From Nemertoderma westbladi (taxonomy: Eukaryota > Xenacoelomorpha > Nemertodermatida > Nemertodermatidae): a stretch of DNA of 61,665 nt. The position numbers were made by a program, and so were the translations under genes. The stretch covers positions 1 to 61,665 of the forward strand of contig JAUCBJ010003888.1 in NCBI GenBank assembly GCA_032718475.1, read 5' to 3'. Below the pieces are notes generated by a model. That model ran no database searches. It saw nothing but the letters and a program-made list of their open reading frames with translations, and was not told the DNA's origin. Shown here piece after piece: positions 40,840 to 52,030 of the stretch; within the stretch, counting starts at the first letter, position 1, and each line of letters opens with the position of its first letter.

Positions 40840-43212
40840 ATAACGGATATAGCTTCTTTATTGCAGTAAGCAATAAAGTTGAAAGTACCGGTCAACCAGT
40901 AAACCTGAACGGTCCATCTGTAGGTCAGTAGGCCCAACTGCCAGAACCGGTACTGCCGTAGGTCCGTAGGTCCAACTGCCAGAACCGGTACTTCAGTAGG
41001 TCGGTAGGCCTAACTGTCCTAACCGGTACTTCCCGTATAAGTACAGCAGTATTATTCGATTTGATTATATATGCCGGTAGGTCTTAATAATTAATCGGGG
41101 ACGCCTGGTTTTTATTGAGATTTTACTTATTTCTGTCAAGTTTTATTTGTTTGTAGGCCAGTATTGAACAGAAGGCGTGTAAGCCTGATCAGATTGTACA
41201 GACAATTTGTAGGCTGAGCTGTTGTCTGATTGTTGTTAAGTCTGAACGGATTGCAGTGTGTGTAGATCATCTGTCCGATAAAGAACGGTTAGGAAGTAGG
41301 GGCAGCGAATGCTGTAAGGTAAACCCCCAATTAAAGAATAAGTCGTACTACTGGGTTAGAACGCATACTACCTAATTATTTCGGAGTCTGCATGTCCTGT
41401 AGTTTATTTAGGCTTGAGAGTAGTCTGCCATCGTTGAGTCTGTACTTTGTTTGTGTAAGTCTGTACAGGTAGCGTATAATATTTATTTAGATAATTTGTA
41501 GGGTGCATAGTTGTCTGGCTGTTATTAGGTCTGAACGGATTGCAGCGTGTGTAGATCACTTGTCCGATAAAGAACGGTTTGGAAGTAGGGGCAGCGAATG
41601 CTGTAAGGTAAACCCCCGACTAAAGAATAAGTCGTACTACTGGGTTAGAACGCATACTACCTAATTATTTCGGAGTCTGCATATACCGTAGTTTGTTTAG
41701 GCTTGATAGTAGTCTGTCAGTGTTCGGTCTGCATTTTGTTTGAGTAGTTTGTACGCGTAGCGTAATATTTATTATTCAGAGTTTATGCGATTATTCGCAA
41801 CATTCATTCCCCAAGTTTGTTCCTACAGTAATTGTGTTTGTTATACATACCGCTATAGTTAAATTAACCCCGGTACTATACGGGCTGCTTGGCGTAGGTA
41901 AAGACTGGTGATTTTGTGCATCGGTCACTCCAGCAGATGCCGTGGTTCTTTTAGCTGTTCAAGTATATTTAACTACTGATTATATGTTATACAAGTACTC
42001 GTACCTAATTTAGGGCTTAGTGTACAGTGCTTTCCGAAAGTAATTAGTGTAGGCATTATATTTGTGTTGTAAAGTGGTTGATAGGCACGTTCGATTAGCT
42101 CTATTAACTTCTAGGTAGGAACACTCCGTGATACATAACGTAGAACCTATAGCGATACGGCTATAGGTCGTCAGGCGGTGGTATTTTCCTATCTGGACAA
42201 CGCAGTGTATTTGCTGCTACGTATTATTTTCAAATACCGCAGTACCCTGTCCGTTGTAATAACCAGATTTCTAACCCTTTGTTAGGCTGGTTTGTAGACT
42301 TCTTGTAAAATTACCCTAAAAATTAATATTTTGTGTTTTTTGTAAATTTTTGTGTTTATTTAGAGATTGTAATCTCACCCGAATTGTACGTAATTTGTAG
42401 TATTAAGTAACTTAGGTAAATTAGAATTATTTGTTTTAGTGTCCTTTAAGTAACACTTCACTGAAAGCGCACCGCTTTGTGTAGTGATTACTCCCCAGAA
42501 ATAATAACATTTATTTCAACATTGACAAAACCCATTAAACGGGTATATATATATTATAAATCAACTCAAACGATTTATAAACAGTAGGCCTGCCATACAA
42601 CAATTAGGTCTCAATATCAGTTGGAGTACTGCTTAAATAACGGCAATAAAGTAAGTTAAAGTAACCAAGTAACCCTTAAAATTCAGAAATTCAGTTATTT
42701 AAAATAATTGATATACCGGTATTTACAATAGGCTTATTATATTTATTTTTATAAATTTTAGGTTGAAATCATACCGGTATTCTGTAATTAATTCTAGTTT
42801 GTAATTATACTTATATATATACACTATAAGTGTAAACTGCATACCGGTATTTACGATAGGCCTATTATCTTTATTTCTATAAATTTAGGCTGAAATTATA
42901 CCGGTACTTGTAATTAATTCTAGTCCAGAATTATATATACTACAAACTGTAAGCTGTATACCGGTATTCCGATAGGCCTATTATATATTTATATATATTT
43001 GTGCTAAAATTATACCGGTATTCTGTGATAAACCTAGTCTGTAATAATAGTTATATATACTATAAGCATACCGGTATTCTAATATATTATATATATCACG
43101 CTACACTGAGTAGCAGTACCGGTAATTAATTACTAGGCTAGCAGTTAATACTGAGTTACTAGACTTGCTCAGACTGTAATACAGCAGTAGACATTCAACT
43201 GTACACATAAGC
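40840..43212 (+). other. Copy B 5' leader (2.4 kb)
   Basis: Same layout as copy A: the CTTTATTGC hairpin (40856-40878), AACCGGTACT repeats (about 40908-41030), a 289-bp tandem duplication (boxes at 41292 and 41581), and TACCGGTA palindromes at 42715-43075. No gene. Confidence 0.8.
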
Positions 43213-43980
43213 ATGTCTGACGCAAAGCAGAACCTGTCAGACAGTCTACTAGATACAACCGAGAGCGAAGTGACAGCAGAGAAACCGCATAAGAGGGATG
43301 CCATTGACATCTATCTGTCAGACTATCAACGTTTTTTAGGTGATGACGAGTTGAGGAGAAGGTTAGAGGGACTTAGCCCTAATAGTGAAGGAACCAAGCT
43401 TGTGTTGGATGCCATCGATGTGGAAATGAGGGCTGCGAACCAGGCTGAATTTGATGAACAACTCCGCATCACACGAGCCCAAGAAGAACAAGTAAAGAAA
43501 AAACGTATAGAAGACAGAAAGAAAGCAGCAGTGGTAGCTGCAGAAGCAGAAAGAAAAGCGGCAGCGGCAGAGGCAGCAGCAGAGGCAAAAGCGGCAGCGG
43601 CAGCGGCAGAGGCAAAAGCGGCAGTGGCAGCGGCAGCGGCAGAAGCAAAAGCGGCAGCGGCAGCGGCAGCGGCAGCGTCAGAAGCAAAGGCGGCCGAGGC
43701 TGAGAGAAAGGCCGCAGAGGCAGTGGCAGAAGCCGAACGGAGAGCGACTGAAGAAACCACCCAATTAGAATTGGAAAACATTCAGGAGAATCAAGACTGC
43801 ATAAATAAACAGTTAACAGCTAGTAATATGCAGATGATGAATCGATCTACTCCCAAACGACAGGGATATACATCATCTGAGGAAGGCGATACCACCGATA
43901 CTGAAGGCAAGGGAAATAGATCTCGTCTAAGTAGACGTAAAAGAACATTCCACCGTCAGAAATTTGCCTCCAGCTGTTAG
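43213..43980 (+). CDS. Copy B Gag, N-terminal part (255 aa)
   Basis: It starts with the same 16-residue block as copy A, then jumps in frame past about 285 residues of copy A Gag to the ELRRRL region. The coiled coil is again Ala-rich but has expanded with a different unit (AAAAEAKA). The frame stops at 43980 because about 8 bases are missing relative to copy A near 43965; the remaining Gag follows in another frame. Confidence 0.85.
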   Translation: MSDAKQNLSDSLLDTTESEVTAEKPHKRDAIDIYLSDYQRFLGDDELRRRLEGLSPNSEGTKLVLDAIDVEMRAANQAEFDEQLRITRAQEEQVKKKRIEDRKKAAVVAAEAERKAAAAEAAAEAKAAAAAAEAKAAVAAAAAEAKAAAAAAAAASEAKAAEAERKAAEAVAEAERRATEETTQLELENIQENQDCINKQLTASNMQMMNRSTPKRQGYTSSEEGDTTDTEGKGNRSRLSRRKRTFHRQKFASSC

Positions 43981-46900
43981 AAGGCAACTAAATAACACCA
44001 ACTTAGGTAGTGCAGAGCCCACAGACCAAATAATTAAAATAGAAAGACTCCCTACTATAGTAGATGAGCCTGAAATAATTAGGCCTGTTCTTGAAATCAC
44101 CCCTTCGGTGATAGACACACCTGTGCTCCCTGAAACTACCTCTAAATTCCCTCTGCATAGCACTAAGCTACCTGTGCCCCGTAGAACTGCCCAGGAGACA
44201 GTTCAGGTTCTGGACCCCGAGCGAAATATTCCTGATTTGTCGCCCGTTGTCCCTCGTCCGCTCGCTACAACGTTGGCGACTCCCGCTTCGGCGGTCGAAT
44301 GGGTGGACGAGAGACGGCGGGGGATGGATCTCCTGCTCGGGCAGATGCAGGAGACTGTCCAGCAATTCGGGGGCACAGTAAGGGAAAGTAGACTAGAGTT
44401 GCAAGAAGTGCAGCAAAGTATCGCGCTAGAACGCGATAAATTAGTAAATACTCAAAAGGGTATACCGCCACCCTCTGTAACAATGTGTCAACCTGTTAGG
44501 TCTGAAGTATCTCATGCGCAAGGTGTGGAGCCTACACGCATATATACTGCTAGCGAAGTAGAAACTCCTATAGTGAACCCTATTAAGGGTAATTATAGAC
44601 CTGTTGATAATGATGTTCCACATAGAACTGATCATAATCCGAGAAATTTATATACCGATAACTCGATATTAAATAACACGATGGCCCAAGAAAGTTTTGC
44701 GCGTCAAATGGCTAGAACCGAAGCCCGGCAAGCGGTAAAGGTGGGAGAGATCGTCAAGTTCAATGGAGATGAGATGAAATGGTTACCTTTTAATGAATAT
44801 TATAAAGATAACATTCAGAACTCTGTACTATCTAATGGAGAGAAACTTAGATTCCTCATCGAGTGCTTGGAAGGATCTCCCAAGTTAATGGCGTTAAAGT
44901 TTATTGGACATCCAGACGGATTAAGACAAGTTTGGGATACACTAAACATCAGGTATGGTAATAAGACTAACATAGCTAGGTATTTATATGCGAAATTAAT
45001 GGCGCCCCGAAAGTTTCTTAGCAGCGGGATTATAGAGTTTTCCGATGAGATTCAGGAGATCTGTAGACAACTAGATTGGTTAGGTAAGTCTCATGAATAC
45101 CAGAATTCTATGGTTGTAGGAGCCTTAGCATCTACTTTGCCCAAGGGTGGAGTAGGTACACGCTGGGACAAGAAGGTGTTATATATGATGGAACAACAAC
45201 GACGAGACCCTACCATGACTGATCTCATGTCATTCTTAGATAGAGAAGTGAAATTACAGCTCCTAAGGCAGTCCAGAGAGAAGACATTGGAAAACAAGGT
45301 AAGTGAGAAACCCGTTTCTAGGAGAAGGGTAACACCAGTATGTTATACCGACGACGGTGAAAGCCAAACTTCTCAAGGAGAGGACGGCGGGAAAGACACT
45401 GACAGATCTTATTATGTCAATAAAATGCCTAAAGATCAGGTAAGTAAATCCGAGTCTCGACCCAATGACAGAAGGGAACCGGTACAAAAAACCCTTCCTA
45501 CGTCTCCTAAAAGAATTCAGGTGAGAAAGCCCGAGGAAAGAACAAGTGTGCACCACATAGCACAGGTTAAAGTAAGTAACATCAAGCCGAAATGTGTGCT
45601 GTGCGACGGGCCCCACCGTTTAAATGCGTGTGATAAATTCCTGAGGAAATCACTAAAGGATAGACGTGAAGTCATGTGGGATAAGCGGTTGTGTTATAAT
45701 TGCCTCAGACGAGGACACCAACGGCGAACCTGTTACTCCGACGCAAGGTGTGCAAAGTGCGGCGCAAAACATCATATCTTGTTGCACACGGAATTCGAAC
45801 GAAACAGCCCGAGTCAGGTAAGTGAGTCCGAACTACATGTCCAATTCAGTGATGTGAACGACACTGATCAATCTGAGATGGAAGGATTCTATACGGACGA
45901 GTTCTCCGACGAAAACGAATCCTGTTACTTAATAAACACCACCGCAGTGTATCGAGCACTCATGTATGAGAAAGACACAGACAGCGACCTCACCCTAACT
46001 ACTTCAGATCAACAACCATCTTGGAAAGCGCCAACTTCCAATGTAGGAATCCGAGAATTTCCTGTAGTCCAGTTACGGGTCCACGGACCTCAGAAGAGCT
46101 ATATAGTGAACGCCCTCCTGGACTACGGCAGCACAGGAACATTCATCGATAAAGAACTAGCCAAAGACATCTTTGCTGGACAACCCAAGTTCCGAACCAA
46201 GCTAAACATGTCAGGGATCATGCAGGTTTGGAAATCTGCTGTGGCTGCCGACTATTATATAGGTGAGTTGTCCACTCCACAGGATAAACTAGGAGAACAC
46301 ATTATAAGGTCAGTCAAAATGGTGGCAATAAAGAACTTCGCTACTACTCAAGCAGACCTTTATAATTGGGACGAGGATGAGAGCATCCAACATCTTAAGA
46401 TACCTCGATTCCAGACTGATTATCCTGGAGTGCAAATACTCATCGGCCAAAACGCGCATGAGGCGCTGGAGACATTAGAGAAACGACCTACTCAACCGCA
46501 ACCACTTCAGACCTATGCGATAAGAACTAGAGTAGGTTGGTACCTTACTGGACCTTCCCGTAGAACGCTCAGGGAAAGACTGCTTCAAGATCGCGTCTGC
46601 CAGGTGAGTGAATGGGAAGACGATACTAGTGAGGGAGACGACCCAACTGAGGGAACACCACACTCCTCAGATAATGACAATCTTAGCTCCAATGTAGATC
46701 AATGGAGATATTGCCCCAAGAAGTTTAATCCAACTGACATCGCTTCCAGAGGAACAACTCCTCAAGAACTGACAGATACTACAGACCGGTTAGGTGAACC
46801 CGACTTCCTGAGTAAGGAGGATGAATGGCCTCCCCATCTTACTCCGACTGAGATTAGACCAGCCAGGGGAGCGGAGAAAGTTAAACCTAAAACCCGGACG

Positions 46901-47332
46901 GGTGGATCGGAGTTATTTGAACCCGGGATAGATCTGTCGGTATTACATATTGCCAGGGACGACGCCGTGGATCTGGACCTACCCACCGCGAGTGGATCCT
47001 TCATGAATATCAGAGAGAGCGATTGGAGCTCTGGAACATCAGACGTCTCGCAGGGACTCTCACCTCTCCTGCAGAGAGCGACGGACCACTATAGCTCCTG
47101 GAATCGGCTTTGTGACGCCGTCATATACTTTGAGCGATGTTTCTATCGTCACTATTCCAGGACGAAGAGGAAACCTGGAATTGTATTCAGGATGCAGCGA
47201 CTCAATCACCCAGTCGGTCGTTTGTGTTTACCGGAAGGGAATGGAGGACTCTCCGGAAACTGTGGAAGGCAAGATTCTCATCCCACGACCACCTCCCTAA
47301 TCCTTCAAACATCTAGGGACTCCATAACGTAA
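43964..47332 (+). CDS. Copy B Gag C-terminus, protease and fused Pol remnants (1122 aa)
   Basis: One frame covers the rest of Gag (DUF1759-type block, CVLC, CYNCLRRGHQRRTC and CAKCGAKHH zinc clusters). It reads through the gag/pol junction with GGA where copy A has TGA, and includes the protease; LLDYGS replaces LLDSGS of copy A at the active site. At about 46679 it jumps from the protease-RT linker to the end of RNase H (DQWRYCP), and at about 47168 to the last 50 Pol residues. RT, RNase H catalytic residues and the integrase core are absent. Both joins keep the frame. The S-to-Y change next to the catalytic Asp may impair the protease. Confidence 0.88.
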   Translation: MPPAVRRQLNNTNLGSAEPTDQIIKIERLPTIVDEPEIIRPVLEITPSVIDTPVLPETTSKFPLHSTKLPVPRRTAQETVQVLDPERNIPDLSPVVPRPLATTLATPASAVEWVDERRRGMDLLLGQMQETVQQFGGTVRESRLELQEVQQSIALERDKLVNTQKGIPPPSVTMCQPVRSEVSHAQGVEPTRIYTASEVETPIVNPIKGNYRPVDNDVPHRTDHNPRNLYTDNSILNNTMAQESFARQMARTEARQAVKVGEIVKFNGDEMKWLPFNEYYKDNIQNSVLSNGEKLRFLIECLEGSPKLMALKFIGHPDGLRQVWDTLNIRYGNKTNIARYLYAKLMAPRKFLSSGIIEFSDEIQEICRQLDWLGKSHEYQNSMVVGALASTLPKGGVGTRWDKKVLYMMEQQRRDPTMTDLMSFLDREVKLQLLRQSREKTLENKVSEKPVSRRRVTPVCYTDDGESQTSQGEDGGKDTDRSYYVNKMPKDQVSKSESRPNDRREPVQKTLPTSPKRIQVRKPEERTSVHHIAQVKVSNIKPKCVLCDGPHRLNACDKFLRKSLKDRREVMWDKRLCYNCLRRGHQRRTCYSDARCAKCGAKHHILLHTEFERNSPSQVSESELHVQFSDVNDTDQSEMEGFYTDEFSDENESCYLINTTAVYRALMYEKDTDSDLTLTTSDQQPSWKAPTSNVGIREFPVVQLRVHGPQKSYIVNALLDYGSTGTFIDKELAKDIFAGQPKFRTKLNMSGIMQVWKSAVAADYYIGELSTPQDKLGEHIIRSVKMVAIKNFATTQADLYNWDEDESIQHLKIPRFQTDYPGVQILIGQNAHEALETLEKRPTQPQPLQTYAIRTRVGWYLTGPSRRTLRERLLQDRVCQVSEWEDDTSEGDDPTEGTPHSSDNDNLSSNVDQWRYCPKKFNPTDIASRGTTPQELTDTTDRLGEPDFLSKEDEWPPHLTPTEIRPARGAEKVKPKTRTGGSELFEPGIDLSVLHIARDDAVDLDLPTASGSFMNIRESDWSSGTSDVSQGLSPLLQRATDHYSSWNRLCDAVIYFERCFYRHYSRTKRKPGIVFRMQRLNHPVGRLCLPEGNGGLSGNCGRQDSHPTTTSLILQTSRDSIT

Positions 47333-48985
47333 CAACATATGGAGTGGGCATGTGACTCTATTATTTTATATTATTTTATTATTTTTATATTTACGTATGT
47401 ATTACTATGTAATTTTATCATAATCGTTTTCTTTAATTTTATTCAGTAGAATGTTATTTTAGAGATTATTTAGTAGATTAGTGCAATATATTCGTGTTTA
47501 TTGCGTACGTAATTACGTATATATTATATTTAGTGCGACGGCAAGAAATAATTCTTTTCCTTCTTCCTTACTGTCCGTATTACATTACAAATACGTAACT
47601 ACAGTAAGATGAAATGTCCGTACTTATTAAAGTACAATAAAGCCACTACTATATTTAAGTATTATTGGTAGGCAGAGTATTAGGAATGCAAAGTTCAGAT
47701 CCTCGTGTCTCGGCTAAACCAAGCTCTGGGTAGACCTTGGAAACGACTTGCCTCTTCACACTGACATTGCTTCGTGCGATATTGCTCTCATACCGTATAT
47801 TAAATAATACATATAGTAGCGTGATGTCCCTTTAACAGTAGCGTATAACGCAAAATAAATCTGTTAAACCCTTTGACCATCTGTAATTCTAGTCGATTAA
47901 GATATCGTGGCACCCACCGATATACTTGAAAGACAAATTATAGAATCAGTGGTTAACGTCCCCAGACAAGTTCTGGAATAAATCGGTGCCCATCTCAAAT
48001 ATTAATTATTTAATATTTACAAATCAAATAAGTCAAAATCTGTAAAATTCAGATCCTTCAACAATTCTAGTCAATTAAGATATCGTAGCATTTACCGATA
48101 TTCTTAAAGAGACAATTTTCTTAGAATTAAGGATCTTGTGTCCCTAGACATGTTCTAGAATCAAAATATGCCCATTTAATTATCAAATAATAAAATTTCA
48201 GGGAATAAATTTAAATTCATGTCTTTTAATGAATTTAATAAATTGCCATTTTACGCAATTTATAACATTCCCAAAATTCCATTAATTAATAGATCAAGGG
48301 AGCGGAGATTTATATTATTATGCGTATGCGTGTACGAAAGTCTCCCAAACATAGTCAATAGCCGATAAAATTCGTAAAGTCATGTAGAAACAGGACATTG
48401 ACTATTAAAGAATTACTATTAAATAACATCCCAGATCTGTATGCATTGGAATTACCCTAATTCTACCGCTAGCTTTCCATAATGTCACCATGGCAACAAC
48501 CACGCTAGAATTAGAAGTGAGTTAAACGGACAATAGAAAGCTTGTCCCATTGAATAGCATAGGGAATAAATAGCGCACTACTAGTATCCAAGGATACATA
48601 ATAATACAGTGACATTCTGGAAGGCATTGACTAACGGACAAATGGCCCGAATGTGCGTAGTTGTGACCAGTTGTGTGGTATTTGTGAGTTTCTAGGTGAA
48701 TGTTACTGCTAAAGTGTGTTTACAGTAGCTAGTCGCAATCGTAAAAGTAACCTAACTCTCCAAGGAAAACCTGAAGTACATCTAAGCCTTTGGGACGGAC
48801 AGTCGAGTGACTTGTGCCGGTTGTCGTTGTCGTTGTGCGGCTACGTCGTTGGCGAAAGTACAGCGGCGACGACACATCGGCGCTGAGGATCTCGTACTGT
48901 CCGGGGGTTGATTGGGGTAGGCAGCGACGCCCGCTCGCCTAAATGTGGACTCATTATAATATGGATAAACTCATATATAGCAGAT
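47333..48985 (+). other. Copy B interval between pol remnant and accessory gene
   Basis: Non-coding and collinear with 32785-34409 of copy A, including the tandem repeat units (about 47890-48180), the TGTTTACAG acceptor-like site (about 48717-48725), and the hairpin. Confidence 0.75.
48796..48903 (+). promoter_or_regulatory. Long conserved hairpin before the accessory gene (copy B)
   Basis: CGGACAGTCGAG pairs with CTCGTACTGTCCG (one bulge), GTGCCG with CGGCGC, and GTCGTTGTCG with CGGCGACGAC. Compared with copy A, the outer stem changed on both arms and still pairs. Confidence 0.8.
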
Positions 48986-49291
48986 ATGACGGAGTTGATA
49001 GAAGATGGTCTTGGTATCGGGGAGCGATATACTCTACTTTTACAAGCGTTTGTTGATAGCTTAATACGCGGCGACGTTAGTCCAACTGCTGCGGAGGACG
49101 ATGGTCGTTATATCGAACCGCCAATGTCCCAAGAGCAGCTCACGCGTGAGTTGGACTATAGAAAATTCGCTGCTCGATATACGCAGCGTAATGGTACGTA
49201 TATGGGCTTCTTAACTACTGGTCATCCTATCGATTTACATAATACGGACTATGTCGACTATATATCCTGCCCAGCGGAGTCGGAACCATAA
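48986..49291 (+). CDS. Copy B accessory protein 1 (101 aa, shortened)
   Basis: The ATG at 48986 matches the copy A start (M-T-E-L-I-E-D). Residues up to about 90 are closely similar to copy A, including RYIEPPMSQEQL and RYTQRNGTY. A deletion of roughly 30 bases near 49255 shifts the frame, so the last residues differ and the end is early. Confidence 0.75.
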   Translation: MTELIEDGLGIGERYTLLLQAFVDSLIRGDVSPTAAEDDGRYIEPPMSQEQLTRELDYRKFAARYTQRNGTYMGFLTTGHPIDLHNTDYVDYISCPAESEP

Positions 49292-50396
49292 ACTGAAATT
49301 CGAATGCGAAAATTCTATTCGAAATCGACTCGAAAGAAAAGACACTAAAGAAACAAATAAACGCGGTAACTCCAACGTATATTTGGAATTCTTGATAGAA
49401 GCATTGTAACAACAAATAAATATCACCCGCGTTTCCCCTACCAGACGTGCGTCTTTGGTATTATTACGATAAATGCCCTAGACCCAACTAATAAACGGAA
49501 AGACATAAACATCCACGGAAACGTTGTGTTAAACACAGTTGTGCTCATTATATTTACTGGAGTTTTGAGCGAAACTTGTTTGACGTATCACCTATGCTCA
49601 CTCGGCTCGAACGATCCTGGAGTAAACCTACGATCAGAGTCCCGGAATACTCGGTCAAACCTCCTCATTCCTTAGTTGGACCTCAGACATGCGATCCTGG
49701 TGGTGTCGCGGATCCTCGCGGACTGTATTCACTGTTCAAAGATCTAGTGCTACCCTAACAATTAATCGGTAACACTCCGACAGTGATTTCTAGCTAGCCG
49801 CCCATCTTACCTAGCCGGATTGTGACGCGGACACCTAATATCACTATCCAACCGTATGGTCGTTCCCGTTTAACGCGATACAACCCTTCATCAATGTGAA
49901 GGAGAGCGTTGTACGAAACGAGTTAAACGCTATTCTATAAAGATCAAAAAGGAAACCTGCGTTTGTTCAGATAAACGTAAGTTATAACAGTAAGTCCAAT
50001 CGATAAACGAATTGGCCTTATCTCAGTTCGATTGGGAAATCTCGAATCTCTAAGATGATATCAAGCTTAGAAAACCCTATTCTCTGCGAGAGTTTTGGAT
50101 GAACGTATCCAGCTACGAGCGGAGGAAAATCAGCTCGAGGAGAAGCATATCGAAATGGCGGATACCCCGACCATAATCCTACACCTTCTGATGCAATCAT
50201 ATTGCACCCTTCACCCAGGATTTATAGCCCTCCTAGTAAAGTGGCTCGCCCCAAAGAGAAAAGGACTCTTGCTAGCCTCAAAAAACTGCGTAAACGCCGT
50301 CTGCGCAAGAAAGACTAACTGTTTAGAGTATCTTTATATTTTAGAAACTGTGATTTGTTATATTTTATAGACTTAAATCCCATTTTCTGGGAGCGG
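49292..50396 (+). other. Copy B region where accessory gene 2 is almost gone
   Basis: About 860 bases have no clear counterpart in copy A. They hold only short frames, such as a 60-codon one at 49576-49758. At 50160-50318 the last 50 codons of accessory protein 2 reappear, with the basic tail KKLRKRRLRKKD and stop. The polypurine tract follows at 50387-50396. Confidence 0.65.
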
Positions 50397-51647
50397 TGTA
50401 AAAGCTTTTGCGTAATTAGCCGGTTATTATCCCCGTAAAGTACTCTGTGGTTGGTTTACCAGGCATAAGAAGGCCGTGTCCTTGCTGTACTGGTGTTTTG
50501 GAGGACATAAAAGCCATTTCTTCTGTATTTGTACTTTAGAGGACATAATCTGTAATTTCGTGACGTAAAAAGCTCGATACTCTTGAAAACAGTGTCGCTA
50601 CCATGACGACGGCTAACGGCTGATATTGCCACGTTGCCCCATAGCCCTATTTCTGTATCTGCCAATAGAATTTGAGTTGGCTTTGATTTTGACCTATCAC
50701 AGAGCTACTGAACTGAATTTTTCCTATCTCACTGCTCTTTCTCTGTGTTGGACGGGAGCTTCGTGGAATAAGGGTAGCTGGTATTCTTATAGTTATTCTT
50801 ATCAGTGTTGTTGGTGATTCTAAGCCAGGAAGAACGGCTTTGGAGTATTTTGTGCTTTTCTACTTTAGCCCTACACTAGTAGGCTTAATTATAAGGACAT
50901 ATATCCGTTATCTGCATACTGCATACTGCAGTACTGCATACACTGCATACTGTGTAACACTGTGCATACTTTATATTGTTATACTGCTATTTACTGTCAG
51001 TTCTTCATAATATGGTTGATGAATTATTATATTTGGAATAACGACAAATAACCCCGAAAACCCAATATTCTTGATATACCGAAGGTAAGAGAGAAAGGTT
51101 ACAGATAAATGATTGCGACCTATGTTGAGTGGTTTGAAGTGAATCTAATGTTATTTGATAGACCCTACATGATTCGGTCCGTGTTCCTTTTATATGTGAC
51201 TAAAATCAGTGAAGATCGGCAGATCAGTGTGCAGTATTGTGCAGCATTGTGTATGAGTGAGACTGATAACGAAGCATTTCCTAAAGAATGCGCCATATAT
51301 GTGAATTGTAACTAAGCCATATCGTTGTGAGTAGTTTAAGTCATAACTCTGTTTATATAGATAGAGCGCCACGTCCTAAAGGAACTGTTAATATTCCCCG
51401 AAGGTGAATAATATTGTCAGAGATTATATAATACTGTCAGTCGAATAATACATTAGGCTTACATAGCAATAAAATTAAGCCGTCGAACCCAATCTCCCGG
51501 GTATATCCAGCGGGTGAATGATCGCGCACAGATTGGTTTCGACTAGTGTAGTGAATTAAATACTTGTCATAGACTAAAGGTGATTTATTATCTAGAAGAC
51601 ATCCTAATTTGGCGGGTTAAACTGCCAAAGGTCTGAAAGCGCGAACA
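50397..51647 (+). repeat. 3' LTR of BEL copy B
   Basis: 1251 bp, matching 39589-40839. GACCG follows as the target-site duplicate. Confidence 0.95.
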
Positions 51648-51652
51648 GACCG

Positions 51653-51985
51653 CCTACACACCAACTGGGGGAAACCATACAGTTCGGTAATGGGGTGGGT
51701 GCGCGCACGCATATCGTTCGCGATAATCCGCGGCACTTCCCATTGCCTGCGAGGGTCGCGGGTGTGATGGCGAAGTGGTTTGGGGCTTGAGGACGGCGCC
51801 GGGATACCAGGGGGCTTTGCTTAGAGTGTTTGATCGATTATGCGGGGACTGGTATGGTATATTACATAATTATTGCTCATTGTAACTGTGTAATGGAGTT
51901 GTTACCATCTGTACTGCATGCAATATGCTATTGATCATTTAGTGCGTTTTTGCGAAAATATATTACCATTAATAGACGGGTGAAC

Positions 51986-52022
<37 letters not shown>
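51653..52022 (+). pseudogene. LINE ORF end, 3' UTR and poly(A)
   Basis: The reading frame of 39588 continues through a W-G-K-P-Y-S-S-V-M-G-W block and RGSRV to a TGA near 51768, the usual end of this LINE family. About 220 bases of UTR follow, then a run of more than 30 A ending at 52022/52023. The duplication ATTATATT comes next. Confidence 0.85.
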
Positions 52023-52025
<3 letters not shown>

Positions 52026-52030
52026 ATATT

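Larger units (their letters stand above)
39589..51647 (+). mobile_element. BEL/Pao element copy B, internally deleted (12,059 bp)
   Basis: The LTRs are 1251 bp each, nearly identical (one difference seen, at about 39888 against 50696). The flanks GACTG (39584-39588) and GACCG (51648-51652) are a 5-bp duplication with one change. Relative to copy A it lacks part of the Gag N-terminus, RT, most of RNase H, the integrase core, and nearly all of accessory gene 2. It keeps gag, zinc knuckles, protease, accessory gene 1 and all leader structures. It is probably mobilised by proteins from an intact relative. Confidence 0.93.
19914..52022 (+). mobile_element. 5'-truncated RLE-type LINE carrying two nested BEL/Pao elements
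   Basis: The LINE is present as three pieces (19914-21091, 38803-39588, 51653-52022; about 2.3 kb in total) and ends in a poly(A) of 32-33 bases. The 8-bp duplication ATTATATT flanks it at 19906-19913 and 52023-52030, the mark of target-primed reverse transcription. Removing both BEL elements and one copy of each TSD leaves the second and third pieces in phase with the first. Confidence 0.9.
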
